Shown here: one piece after another, positions 9,678 through 17,968 of the stretch
How positions within the stretch are numbered: position 1 is the stretch's first letter
How the letters are laid out: the number at the start of each line of letters is the position of its first letter
Source: Caldimicrobium sp964493015
GTDB lineage: Bacteria; Desulfobacterota; Thermodesulfobacteria; Thermodesulfobacteriales; Thermodesulfobacteriaceae
Length of the DNA: 64,000 bases
Direction of reading: 5' to 3'
Assembly (NCBI GenBank): GCA_964493015.1
Contig: CAZBLU010000004.1
Span: forward strand, 6,089-70,088
Position numbers and translations under genes: made by a program
The notes under the pieces: model-generated
Seen by the model: the letters and a program-made list of their open reading frames with translations, nothing else
The model's database searches: none
Told to the model about the DNA's origin: nothing

Positions 9678-10334
9678 TTAAGTTTTTTCGTGTAGGCTTA
9701 AATACTCCTTAATTTCATGTATCAAAGCTGCTGGACTTTTAATAGGATAGGGTAGATGTTCCAAGATTTCCTCTGCTGAAAGCCCCTTAATGGTGAGCCC
9801 CTTTACTTTTTCTTTAAGCTCAGCTGGATCATTAATAGGATATCTAATTCCTTTAGAACGTTTAAGGATAGAGTAAGCCCAGGGGACATCAAGGGCTTTA
9901 ACGAGATCGGCAGCAACTATGCTGCAATAATAGATAAGTGTTTGGGCCTCGTGCCCTTCCTTAATCTCCTTATAAGCCAATTTGGCTATACCACCAGCAG
10001 TATGGACTTTTAATTCCTTTGTCTCTTCTGTGATAAGTTCCTCGATAGATCTTATTTTTTGAAAGGCCAACTCTGGATCTGCCCTCAAAATATTTCTAAC
10101 AGTGTTTTTAGTAAGCCCAACCCGTTCTGCGATCTCTTCATCTGTTTTCATGTATTCTTCCTTCAAAACTATGGCATAGGCTGCTCTGGCCAGAGAGGGA
10201 AGCCACGTGAGAGTTCTAAATTCTATAAGTTTATTTAATCCACCAAGCAATTCTATAGCCTTGAAAAAGACTCTGGTCACCAGATGTTCAATTTCACTCT
10301 CGCTAACTACTGGTTTATTCAGTTGTATAACCAT
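9678..10334 (-). CDS. KaiC-partner regulatory protein with HTH (near_KaiC type)
   Basis: A 218-residue soluble protein with a helix-turn-helix-like segment, DEEIAERVGLTKNTVRNIL, at about residues 66-84. It is followed by helical regions including HTAGGIAKLAYKEIKEGHEA and a repeated LPYPIKSPAALIHEIKEYL-type helix at the end. It sits 3 bases downstream of a KaiC-like ATPase. I recall a protein family (near_KaiC, TIGR03879) that always neighbours such KaiC homologues in archaea and deep-branching bacteria, and this fits it. Function is not established; a DNA-binding or signalling partner of the ATPase is an inference. Confidence 0.65.
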   Translation of the reverse strand: MVIQLNKPVVSESEIEHLVTRVFFKAIELLGGLNKLIEFRTLTWLPSLARAAYAIVLKEEYMKTDEEIAERVGLTKNTVRNILRADPELAFQKIRSIEELITEETKELKVHTAGGIAKLAYKEIKEGHEAQTLIYYCSIVAADLVKALDVPWAYSILKRSKGIRYPINDPAELKEKVKGLTIKGLSAEEILEHLPYPIKSPAALIHEIKEYLSLHEKT

Positions 10335-10337
10335 AGC

Positions 10338-11267
10338 CTACCCTCCTTCTTTTTTACTGTATATAGGTGCTTTAATAACTACCAAACCAGCTTCCGTAAT
10401 TTCTAAAAAGTGGGTTTTAGTATCATGGCCACAAAGTCTGCAGCCATCGATTCTAAATAACCGCACAACATCGCCAAGGGGTTTATTGTAGGTCTTAGCC
10501 TTATAGGGGGAGTCAATTAGTTCTTTTGCCAAAACCATGGTACCATCAACTATATGGCCAACGGCATAACCACCTGCTGCTTCTGCTGTAAGTTCTTCAT
10601 GTCCACTTCGTTTTTGGGAGACAAAAAGGGCTGTCTGATACCATTTTTTCATAAAATTGAAGAGCCTTCTCACAATGGCCCGAGCTAACATTTCTTTGGT
10701 CTCAAACAGGCCTGTTATAGAGTCAATGACCGTAAATCTAACTTTAAATTGTTGAATAGCATAGCCAAGGGTAGCTAAAAGGTCAGGAAGGTTTTCTCTA
10801 AGCCTTGAAGAACTTGCAGCATCAATGATTATTATGTTATCCTCAAAGGCGGAAAAGTTTAGTCCCATAGCTTCAGCCCTCAGCTTAAGGGAAAGGGCTA
10901 CGAAATTAGCAGGAGCTTCAACAGTTATAAAGGCGACTCGTTCATTAAGACTTGCCTGTTTTACCGCAAATTGTTCCACCAGTAGAGATTTCCCTGTATC
11001 GGAAACCCCTGTGATATTAAATACTGAATAGGCTGGAATACCATTTAGCACCTTTTTAACTATTTGTCCCTTTTCAGAGGTCACTATAAAAAAGAGTTGG
11101 TCTAAGCCCTCAACTCCCGTGGGGACGCCATAAAGTTTTGGGGCCTTAGCAACAGCTTCGCTACCACGAAAAATAGACTTTAGATCTGGCTCTCCAATTC
11201 CTGAGAGTTTTTCACTCTCTTCTGATAGAAATTCCTTCTTCATCAAACTTTTAATATTAGTGAACAA
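10338..11267 (-). CDS. KaiC-like RecA-superfamily ATPase
   Basis: A 309-residue single-domain ATPase. Walker A is GVSDTGKS at residues 87-94. Walker B, RFTVIDSITGLF, lies in mid-protein and is followed by a FMKKWYQTALFVSQ strand. The end carries a Cys pair in RIDGCRLCGHD, possibly a metal site. Cyanobacterial KaiC has two such domains; single-domain relatives in archaea and deep bacteria are uncharacterised signalling ATPases. An N-terminal extension of about 45 residues precedes the core. It is the first gene of a leftward unit with its HTH partner and smc, divergent from resB. Confidence 0.75.
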   Translation of the reverse strand: MFTNIKSLMKKEFLSEESEKLSGIGEPDLKSIFRGSEAVAKAPKLYGVPTGVEGLDQLFFIVTSEKGQIVKKVLNGIPAYSVFNITGVSDTGKSLLVEQFAVKQASLNERVAFITVEAPANFVALSLKLRAEAMGLNFSAFEDNIIIIDAASSSRLRENLPDLLATLGYAIQQFKVRFTVIDSITGLFETKEMLARAIVRRLFNFMKKWYQTALFVSQKRSGHEELTAEAAGGYAVGHIVDGTMVLAKELIDSPYKAKTYNKPLGDVVRLFRIDGCRLCGHDTKTHFLEITEAGLVVIKAPIYSKKEGG

Positions 11268-11337
11268 TTCTCAAAAGTAAAGGGTCAAACTTTTTGTTAA
11301 ATTTTTATTAATCTTTTTAAAGGCAAGGCTTATTGTA

Positions 11338-11365
11338 TTGTTAAATTTTAAAAAAATGATATGAT
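11338..11365 (+). promoter_or_regulatory. Sigma-70-type promoter of resB
   Basis: TTGTTA (11338-11343), a 16-base spacer, and TATGAT (11360-11365) lie 25 bases before the resB ATG in the otherwise gene-free divergent region 11268-11390. Spacing and position fit a vegetative promoter. Assigned by eye only. Confidence 0.55.
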
Positions 11366-11390
11366 GGAATGAGTTTTTATGGAGGGTTCT

Positions 11391-12683
11391 ATGAAGGGCT
11401 ATCTTAATAAATTAGGCTCAGCGAAGCTTGCTATTGTTCTTTTCTTTTTACTGGCAGGAATCTCTATTTTGGGAACTCTTATTCCTCAGGGCCAAACTGC
11501 AGGATTTTATCTTACTAAATATGGACAGGCCCTGGGAAAACTTATTCTTTTCTTCCAATTAAATGACGCCTATCACTCATGGTGGTATATCGCTACACTT
11601 TTTCTCTTTCTTACTAATTTAGTTATCTGTTCACTCAACAGACTTCCCTTTACACTTAAGCTTTACAGTAAGGATCCTGCTGATATCCATCCCGAAAAAT
11701 TGCCCAATATGATAAAAGCAGATTTTGAGGGCAATCCAGATAGGCTTAAAGAGATCATCCTTAACAAACTATCCTTTAAAAAAGCCGAAAAAAATTTGGG
11801 AAAGGGTGAACTTTATTATAAATCCCTAAATAAGTTCTCTTTTTTTTCGGTCTATGTGGTTCACTTTTCCTTAGTTATCATAATTATTGGGGCTTTAATA
11901 GGAGCCTTTTTCGGATATAGAGGAAATATGACTATTCTTGAAGGAGAAAGTTCTAATATAGTCCAACCTCTTAGGCAAAAAGATCCTGTTTATTTAGATT
12001 TTTCTGTAAAGTTAAATAAATTTATATTAGAGACCTATCCTAACGGAATGATTAAGGAATATATTTCTAATATCACAATTGTTGATCATAATAAAACTGT
12101 AGAGGCTATCCTTAAGGTAAATCAACCTTTCAAATATAAAGATGTAACTTTTTACCAGGCAAGTTATAATATTATTCCTGAATTTAAGATTAAAATAAAA
12201 TTGAATGGTAAAGAGAGAGAAGAAACCATATCTCCCTTTCAACCTTTAAATCTGGAGGATAGATATTCCATAGCCTTACAAGAATATGGGGAAGCCCATG
12301 GGCTCATATTTATGAAGGTTTGGGTGATCGAAGAAGAAAAAGGGGAGTCAAGGGAAGGCTTGGTCATCAGTGGTTTACCACCTTTAGAGATATCTTTTTC
12401 TGAAGACAAATTATCTATAGAATTTGTCGAGCTTGGTAAGCTATACTACATGACAGGGCTTCAAGCAAAGAGAGATCCTGGTAACCTCATAGTCTATCTG
12501 GGATTTATTGTTATGATTTTAGGACTTGTCTTGGTATACTACTTTGATCCTAAAATATTCTGGATATGCTTAAAAGAAAAGGAGGGAAAATACGAGCTCT
12601 ATCTTGGCGGGTATGCTAAAAGAGAAAGGGAGACGCTAAAGACCAAATTAATGGAGCTTTTAGAAGATATCAAGCAAATTTAA
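11391..12683 (+). CDS. resB: ResB/Ccs1-like cytochrome c maturation protein
   Basis: Membrane protein of the system II (Ccs) haem delivery and cytochrome c assembly machinery. The N-terminal part shows SAKLAIVLFFLLAGISILGTL followed by IPQG, a second and third membrane span, the large extracytoplasmic domain (FYQASYNI-type strands), and a final span near residue 375 before a short cytoplasmic tail. I prefer the ATG at 11391 (430 residues), because GGAGGG at 11381-11386 is placed as its ribosome-binding site; the ATG at 11379 lies just before this site. The ResC/CcsA partner is not beside it. A nine-haem cytochrome in this window is one plausible client. Confidence 0.82.
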   Translation: MKGYLNKLGSAKLAIVLFFLLAGISILGTLIPQGQTAGFYLTKYGQALGKLILFFQLNDAYHSWWYIATLFLFLTNLVICSLNRLPFTLKLYSKDPADIHPEKLPNMIKADFEGNPDRLKEIILNKLSFKKAEKNLGKGELYYKSLNKFSFFSVYVVHFSLVIIIIGALIGAFFGYRGNMTILEGESSNIVQPLRQKDPVYLDFSVKLNKFILETYPNGMIKEYISNITIVDHNKTVEAILKVNQPFKYKDVTFYQASYNIIPEFKIKIKLNGKEREETISPFQPLNLEDRYSIALQEYGEAHGLIFMKVWVIEEEKGESREGLVISGLPPLEISFSEDKLSIEFVELGKLYYMTGLQAKRDPGNLIVYLGFIVMILGLVLVYYFDPKIFWICLKEKEGKYELYLGGYAKRERETLKTKLMELLEDIKQI

Positions 12684-13591
12684 TAATTATTTTGGGATGA
12701 TTTTATTGGCTCTATATGAATTATAACATTTATATCTGGATGTGTCTCTTTAATATTTTTCTCAATATGATCACATAGATCGTGGGCTTCTTGTACAGAT
12801 ATCTCCCCAGGTACTATTAGATTAAATTCAATAAAGTTCTTTCTTCCAGCCTTTCTGCTCTTAAAATTGCCTATTTGAATGTTTAGTATAGAGCTTGTTT
12901 TAATAGAATCGTTAATTATTTTAAATATATCCTCTATTTTTTCTTTAGATAAACTAACATCTAAAAGTGAATTAATTGAGTCCTTAAATATTTTATATCC
13001 AAGATACAAAATATTTATACTGATTAACATTCCCAAAAGGGCATCAATAAACCAAAGCTCAGTAATTTTAGTGATTAGAATGCCAGCGAAGACCCCCAAA
13101 GTGGTAAGGACATCTGTAAAAAGATGAGTGGCATGGGAGATAAGAATAGGGGAGGCCTCTCTTTTGCCTTGTCTGTAGATGGGAAGGGCAAGCAGCAGAT
13201 TCAGTATTAACCCTAAGGATAGGAAAAAAAGGCCATAATTCAGATTCTCAGGCATTTTTTTATGGATAATACTTTGCCAAGCTTCCCAAAAAATTGATAT
13301 AGAGGCTAAGAGAATGAAGAAACTTTCTACGATAGAGACAAGATATTCTACTTTCGTATGTCCATAGGGGTGTTCCTTATCTGAGGGTTTTAAGGCAATT
13401 TTGGTTCCGATCATGGCCAAGAGGGCCGAAAAGATATTTACTATAGACTCCATGGCATCTGAATATATAGCTACAGAGTCTGTTAAGTAATAGGCTAAAA
13501 ATTTAATAAGGCAAATTACAGTGCTTAGAAATAAACTAATGAGACTAAGGCGAAAGGCCTTGGAATCGCTATGAAGATTAGCCATGTGCAT
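12680..13591 (-). CDS. Cation diffusion facilitator (CDF) metal transporter
   Basis: A 303-residue exporter of divalent metals by proton antiport. It has six predicted spans, a TM2 acidic site in DSVAIYSDAMES, a TM5 His/Asp site in HATHLFTD, and the cytoplasmic C-terminal metal-sensing domain with HDLCDHIEKNI and a late HIEP. The metal (Zn, Fe, Mn or Cd) cannot be told from sequence. It is the last gene of a leftward operon, starting 1 base after the ABC-2 permease stop, and overlaps resB tail to tail by 4 bases. Confidence 0.88.
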   Translation of the reverse strand: MHMANLHSDSKAFRLSLISLFLSTVICLIKFLAYYLTDSVAIYSDAMESIVNIFSALLAMIGTKIALKPSDKEHPYGHTKVEYLVSIVESFFILLASISIFWEAWQSIIHKKMPENLNYGLFFLSLGLILNLLLALPIYRQGKREASPILISHATHLFTDVLTTLGVFAGILITKITELWFIDALLGMLISINILYLGYKIFKDSINSLLDVSLSKEKIEDIFKIINDSIKTSSILNIQIGNFKSRKAGRKNFIEFNLIVPGEISVQEAHDLCDHIEKNIKETHPDINVIIHIEPIKSSQNNY

Positions 13592-13592
13592 C

Positions 13593-14330
13593 TCAGTCTT
13601 TTGCCCTTTTAACAGAGAGTATGGCCAAGATAAAGGTTAAAAGGGCTATAAAAATTAGCGTATATATATGTTCCCAATGAAAGGGGGTTCCCCAAGCAAT
13701 AGCTCTTAAGGTCTGTGAGACCAAGGTTAGAGGCAATATTTCTACCACAGGTTTAAGAAGAGGGGGAAGATTTTCCACAGGGAAAAAGGTCCCTCCCAAA
13801 AACATCATGGGGGTGATGATAAAATTGGTAATTAGAGTTTGATCTGCGTGGGATTTTATAATCATTGCTGAGGCTAACCCAAGGGAAGCAAAAATAAAGG
13901 CATTTATAAAGATGATCAGGAAAAAGGTAAAATTAACATGGAGTTTGATACCACCTAAGAGGTAAGCGATTAGCAGAATAAGGCTTATAGATAAAAAGGC
14001 CCTGGTTACTCCCGAGAGCACTTCTCCCAAGGCATAGCTTAGAGGTGAGATGGGAGCACTTTGAAACTCTTCAAAGACCTTGAGATAAAAACGAGCCACA
14101 TTTACCTCCACATTTATAGCAAAGGCCTGAAGCATACTGCTTCCTGCAACAAGGCCAGGTATGAGAAATTCGAGATAGGACCTCCCATGAATCTCAAGCT
14201 CCTTTCCAAGACCAAGACCAAAGGCCAGGATATAAAGCAGAGGATTGATGGAGAAAGAGAGCAAGACCCGCCAAAATCTTTTTCTTAGTAAGAGAATTTC
14301 TCTAAGATATACTGCAAGCAAGCCTTTCAT
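13593..14330 (-). CDS. ABC-2 type exporter permease
   Basis: A 245-residue membrane subunit of an ABC-2 exporter with about six spans. The conserved region GTFFPVENLPPLLKPVVEILPLT matches the ABC-2 signature near the last spans. It overlaps the ATPase gene by 4 bases (ATGA type), so the two form one transporter. The substrate is unknown; family members export drugs, polysaccharides, lipids or antibiotics. Pairing with a protein acetyltransferase upstream and a metal exporter downstream gives no clear clue. Confidence 0.88.
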   Translation of the reverse strand: MKGLLAVYLREILLLRKRFWRVLLSFSINPLLYILAFGLGLGKELEIHGRSYLEFLIPGLVAGSSMLQAFAINVEVNVARFYLKVFEEFQSAPISPLSYALGEVLSGVTRAFLSISLILLIAYLLGGIKLHVNFTFFLIIFINAFIFASLGLASAMIIKSHADQTLITNFIITPMMFLGGTFFPVENLPPLLKPVVEILPLTLVSQTLRAIAWGTPFHWEHIYTLIFIALLTFILAILSVKRAKD

Positions 14331-15181
14331 TGGGACTTCTCGGTAAATTTTACAAAGACATCTTCTAAACTAATTTTTCTTAAACTTACATAGTTACTGC
14401 TCTTAGAATATTTGACTAAGGCCTCTTCTGCTTCGCTTTTACTCTTAAAGTAAAGGGTTTTCATATCTCCATTTGCAAAGACATCTAAGGCAACTTCTCC
14501 CAGCCTTTTTATAAAATCCTTAGGGGTATTGATATCTATTATTTGTCCTTCTACAATAAAGGCAACCCTATCAGAGAGCACCTCCGCCTCTTCCATATAG
14601 TGGGTAGTCAATAAAATGGTCGTTCCTTTATTTTGGATTTGTTTTATAAAACTCCAAATTTTGCGTCGAATATGGGGATCCAAACCCACAGTTGGCTCAT
14701 CTAAAAGAAGAATTTTAGGCTGATGTAAGAGGGCTCTTATAATTAGAAGCCTTCTTCTGAGACCACCAGAGAGCTCTTTAACCTTAGAATTTTTTCGCTC
14801 CTTTAGATCAGCAAGTTCCAAGAGTTCGTCTATGCGTTTTTTGATTTCCCGTAGAGACATTTTAAATAGCAAACCGTGAATTAGAAGATTTTCCTCAACT
14901 GTGAGTTCTAAGTCTAAGTTCACCTGTTGGGGAACGAGCCCTATTTTAGTTTTAGCCCAGAGTTCATTTTGAAGCAGGGATTCACCAAATAAATAAACTT
15001 CTCCCTCAGTAGATGAAGTAAGTCCTGAAAGGATTCTTAAGGTAGTAGTCTTACCTGCTCCATTTGGGCCAAGCAAAGAAAAAAGTTCTCCCTCTTTTAG
15101 GCTAAAGGAAATCCCCTTTAGGGCTAATCTTTGCCCATAACGCTTCTTGAGATTTCTTATTTCTAAGGCAAACCTTTCCAT
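14327..15181 (-). CDS. ABC transporter ATP-binding subunit (ABC-2 exporter)
   Basis: A 284-residue ATPase with Walker A GPNGAGKTT, the Q-loop VPQQVN, signature LSGGLRRRLLIIRALLH, Walker B ILLLDEPTVGLD and switch His in TTHYMEEAE. A C-terminal extension of about 65 residues is typical of the drug/polysaccharide exporter subfamily (DrrA/CcmA-like). It powers the permease encoded immediately downstream with a 4-base overlap, and starts 1 base after the Pat-like gene's stop, so the operon order is acetyltransferase, ATPase, permease, CDF transporter. Confidence 0.93.
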   Translation of the reverse strand: MERFALEIRNLKKRYGQRLALKGISFSLKEGELFSLLGPNGAGKTTTLRILSGLTSSTEGEVYLFGESLLQNELWAKTKIGLVPQQVNLDLELTVEENLLIHGLLFKMSLREIKKRIDELLELADLKERKNSKVKELSGGLRRRLLIIRALLHQPKILLLDEPTVGLDPHIRRKIWSFIKQIQNKGTTILLTTHYMEEAEVLSDRVAFIVEGQIIDINTPKDFIKRLGEVALDVFANGDMKTLYFKSKSEAEEALVKYSKSSNYVSLRKISLEDVFVKFTEKSQ

Positions 15182-15182
15182 G

Positions 15183-17867
15183 TCAGAGGAATTTTTCCAC
15201 GAAAATTAATCCTTCTTCTTCATTTATTAATTTAAAGCCTAATTTTTGAGCTAACTTTAGCATAGGAATATTTTCTTTTCTAATTTCCATCCATATCTTT
15301 TTATACCCGTTTGTCTTGGCAAAATTTATAAGCTTTTCACAGAGGAGACTGCCAAGTCCCTTTCCTTGGAAAGAATCTAAAATTTCCACGGATAATTCAG
15401 CTACTCCTTCGTAAGTCTTCATGAGATGGGCAGCACCTATTACTTGTTTTGATCTTTCATTTTGGGTAAGGGCAACCAGGGTCATTTCCTGGTCATAGTC
15501 TATGTGGCAAAATCTTATAAGATCCTTTTTGGTAATGGGCTTTTTAAATTGTTGAAATCGTAACAGGGTAGATTTCTCAGAAAGACTATTAAATAGGTCT
15601 ACTAATAAAGGCTCATCTTCTGGTTTTATAGGACGTATGACAATGTCAGTTCCATCTTTGAGCTTCTCCTTTGAAATTAGATAGGTAGGATAGGGGCAAA
15701 TTGATAGGTGAGAAGGACAATATATTCCCTCCAACTTTTCGGAGATGTGAAAGTATTGTTCTCCAAGAACTACTTTTGCTCTGATGCAGTAATACTGATC
15801 CTCATAGTAGAGAATAGGATTTAAAAGGACCTCTTCCATTTCGGGGAAGTCTACGATGAGATGGGAAAATTTCACTAAAAGTTCCTCTAAAAGAGGTAAA
15901 GAGAAATTAGAACTCTTTATGAGTTCATACACCATAGTTTCCTCTAAAAGTCTACGAGCAAGGATTTGATTTAGAGGCGGAAGCCCGATAGCATAATCCA
16001 AACCCAGCTTAGCTACTTTGTCACCAAGACCAAAAATAATAACACTACCAAACACTCTATTTCTTTTCATGCCCAGCAAAAGAGGTACATTGTTTTGGGT
16101 TTCAATATATTTCTGTAAAATAAGATCATGTTTTAGATAAGGAAATTCCTGAATTTTTTGCCAAAGTAGTTCTGCTTCTTTAATTAAGGATGCCTCTGAA
16201 TAGATACCCTGGTATGGTCTCTCTATGCTATAACTGAGCTCAAGAAGAGAAAATTGTGATTCCACAGCCAGGGAGAGGGGATAGCCAAGCTCTTTTGCCA
16301 CCTTGAGAAGTTCCTCACTGGTTTTAATAACTCTATAATCAGGGACAGCTATACCATAGGCTTTAAGGATCTCCATCGATTCTGAAAAGGTTAGAACCAA
16401 ACGACTATCTTCAAAGGATTTTTCAAAGATTAAAGAAACTTTTTCTTTTTCTGGTTGAAAGTCCTCTAAAATATTACTTGGTGTTTCAAAGAGAAGTTGG
16501 ATGTTTTTGTCATACTGATATAAATATATAAAGCTTTTGATAGCCTCTTCAGGTGTATGATAAACAGGGAAGGCCTGTTCAGTGAGATAATTAACAGCCT
16601 CTTTAATTTTTTCTGAGCCTACGAAGGTAAGAAGAACAGGTTTTTTTATAGGAGATGATCTGTAAGCAGAGGCTATAGCTAAGGCAACTTCAAGGGCTGG
16701 GGGTTGAAATTGAGGTGAAAAGATAATTAAGATACCATCAATTTCTTCAGCGGTAAGTAGAACTTGAAGAACTTCTTTATACTTACTGGGCTCTGCCGTG
16801 GAAAAAAGATCTATGGGATTAGTTATTGCCTCTTCAGGGACCTTCAGTATGGAGTGAAGTTTTGTTTTAGTTGAAGGGGAAAGTTCAGCTTTTTTTCCCT
16901 TATGAAAAGAGAGGCTTTTTAAAGCAAGATGAGCAAAGCCACCTGAATTAGTAACGATGGCCAAACGAGGTCCTTTTGGCCTGGGTAATTTTTCCAGAAT
17001 TTCGGCAAGGTGAAAAAGATCAGCAACCTCTTTAACCTCAATAAGGCCTGCCCTTTTAAAAGCCGCTGAATATATCTTGTCCTCGGGTATTAACTCATCT
17101 AAAAAGGAAAAACAGGCCTGTATCTCCTCTTTAGGAGCTCCACCCTTTAAAACAATAATAGGCTTGCTCCTGGCAAAACCCCTGGCCGAACGCATAAATT
17201 TTCTACCACTTTCTAAATTTTCAAGATAGATAACAATAGCATGAGTACTTGGATCATAGCCTAAATAATCAATCATGTCCTCCACATCCACATCTACTTT
17301 TTCTCCCAAAGAGACAAAGAAACTAAAACCCACCTTTTTTCCTTCAGCCCAATCCAGTATGCCTGAAGCAAGAGTAGCACTATCGGAGATAAACCCTATG
17401 TGTCCCTTTAAAAGTTTACCCTCAAAGAGGCTCACCCTAATGTTCAATTTAGGGATAATAAAACCAAGAGTATTTGGTCCCAAAATACGAATTTTATGAT
17501 GATAAGAAAAGACCTTGATCTCTTTAAGAATCTTTTCTGGATCAGGGACTTGGGTTTTAAAATCTGGACAAAAGAGGGCAACAGCTTTAACTCCCTTTCT
17601 ACGGCAACTTTCTAAGTTTTCTAACCATTTTTCTGGTTCCGTAGCAAAAATGGCTAAATCTATCTCTCTGGGAATAGAGGAGAGATTGGGATAGCTTTGA
17701 ATACCCCAAAGCACATCTTCGGTTTCAGAAATAAGATATACAGTGCCATTAAATTTGCCAAAGATTAAATTTTTGAATATGGTTTCGCCTAAGATAGCTT
17801 GTCTGTTACTATAAAAAAGGGCTATTCTCTTGGGTTTGAAGAGATAATCTAAATTATAAATAGACAT
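15183..17867 (-). CDS. Pat-like protein acetyltransferase (degenerate acyl-CoA ligase fused to GNAT)
   Basis: An 894-residue fusion. A CoA-binding Rossmann domain covers about 1-130, a succinyl-CoA-ligase-like domain about 135-450, an ATP-grasp-like domain about 480-700, and a GNAT acetyltransferase domain about 720-894 with the acetyl-CoA loop QGKGLGSLL. This is the architecture of Pat/PatZ protein lysine acetyltransferases, which tune central metabolism. Where active ADP-forming acyl-CoA synthetases carry the phospho-histidine loop (SHTGA), this protein reads CFSFLDE, so the catalytic His is absent and the ligase half is probably regulatory. It leads a leftward operon with an ABC exporter and CDF transporter. 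Confidence 0.85.
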   Translation of the reverse strand: MSIYNLDYLFKPKRIALFYSNRQAILGETIFKNLIFGKFNGTVYLISETEDVLWGIQSYPNLSSIPREIDLAIFATEPEKWLENLESCRRKGVKAVALFCPDFKTQVPDPEKILKEIKVFSYHHKIRILGPNTLGFIIPKLNIRVSLFEGKLLKGHIGFISDSATLASGILDWAEGKKVGFSFFVSLGEKVDVDVEDMIDYLGYDPSTHAIVIYLENLESGRKFMRSARGFARSKPIIVLKGGAPKEEIQACFSFLDELIPEDKIYSAAFKRAGLIEVKEVADLFHLAEILEKLPRPKGPRLAIVTNSGGFAHLALKSLSFHKGKKAELSPSTKTKLHSILKVPEEAITNPIDLFSTAEPSKYKEVLQVLLTAEEIDGILIIFSPQFQPPALEVALAIASAYRSSPIKKPVLLTFVGSEKIKEAVNYLTEQAFPVYHTPEEAIKSFIYLYQYDKNIQLLFETPSNILEDFQPEKEKVSLIFEKSFEDSRLVLTFSESMEILKAYGIAVPDYRVIKTSEELLKVAKELGYPLSLAVESQFSLLELSYSIERPYQGIYSEASLIKEAELLWQKIQEFPYLKHDLILQKYIETQNNVPLLLGMKRNRVFGSVIIFGLGDKVAKLGLDYAIGLPPLNQILARRLLEETMVYELIKSSNFSLPLLEELLVKFSHLIVDFPEMEEVLLNPILYYEDQYYCIRAKVVLGEQYFHISEKLEGIYCPSHLSICPYPTYLISKEKLKDGTDIVIRPIKPEDEPLLVDLFNSLSEKSTLLRFQQFKKPITKKDLIRFCHIDYDQEMTLVALTQNERSKQVIGAAHLMKTYEGVAELSVEILDSFQGKGLGSLLCEKLINFAKTNGYKKIWMEIRKENIPMLKLAQKLGFKLINEEEGLIFVEKFL

Positions 17868-17968
17868 CTCGGGACTTTAAAATAAAAAAGAAATTTAAAA
17901 AGTCAAGAAAAATTTAAAAGCTCTTTAAGCATCTGGTTTTTGAGAAGAGAGGAATTAAAATTTATTTT

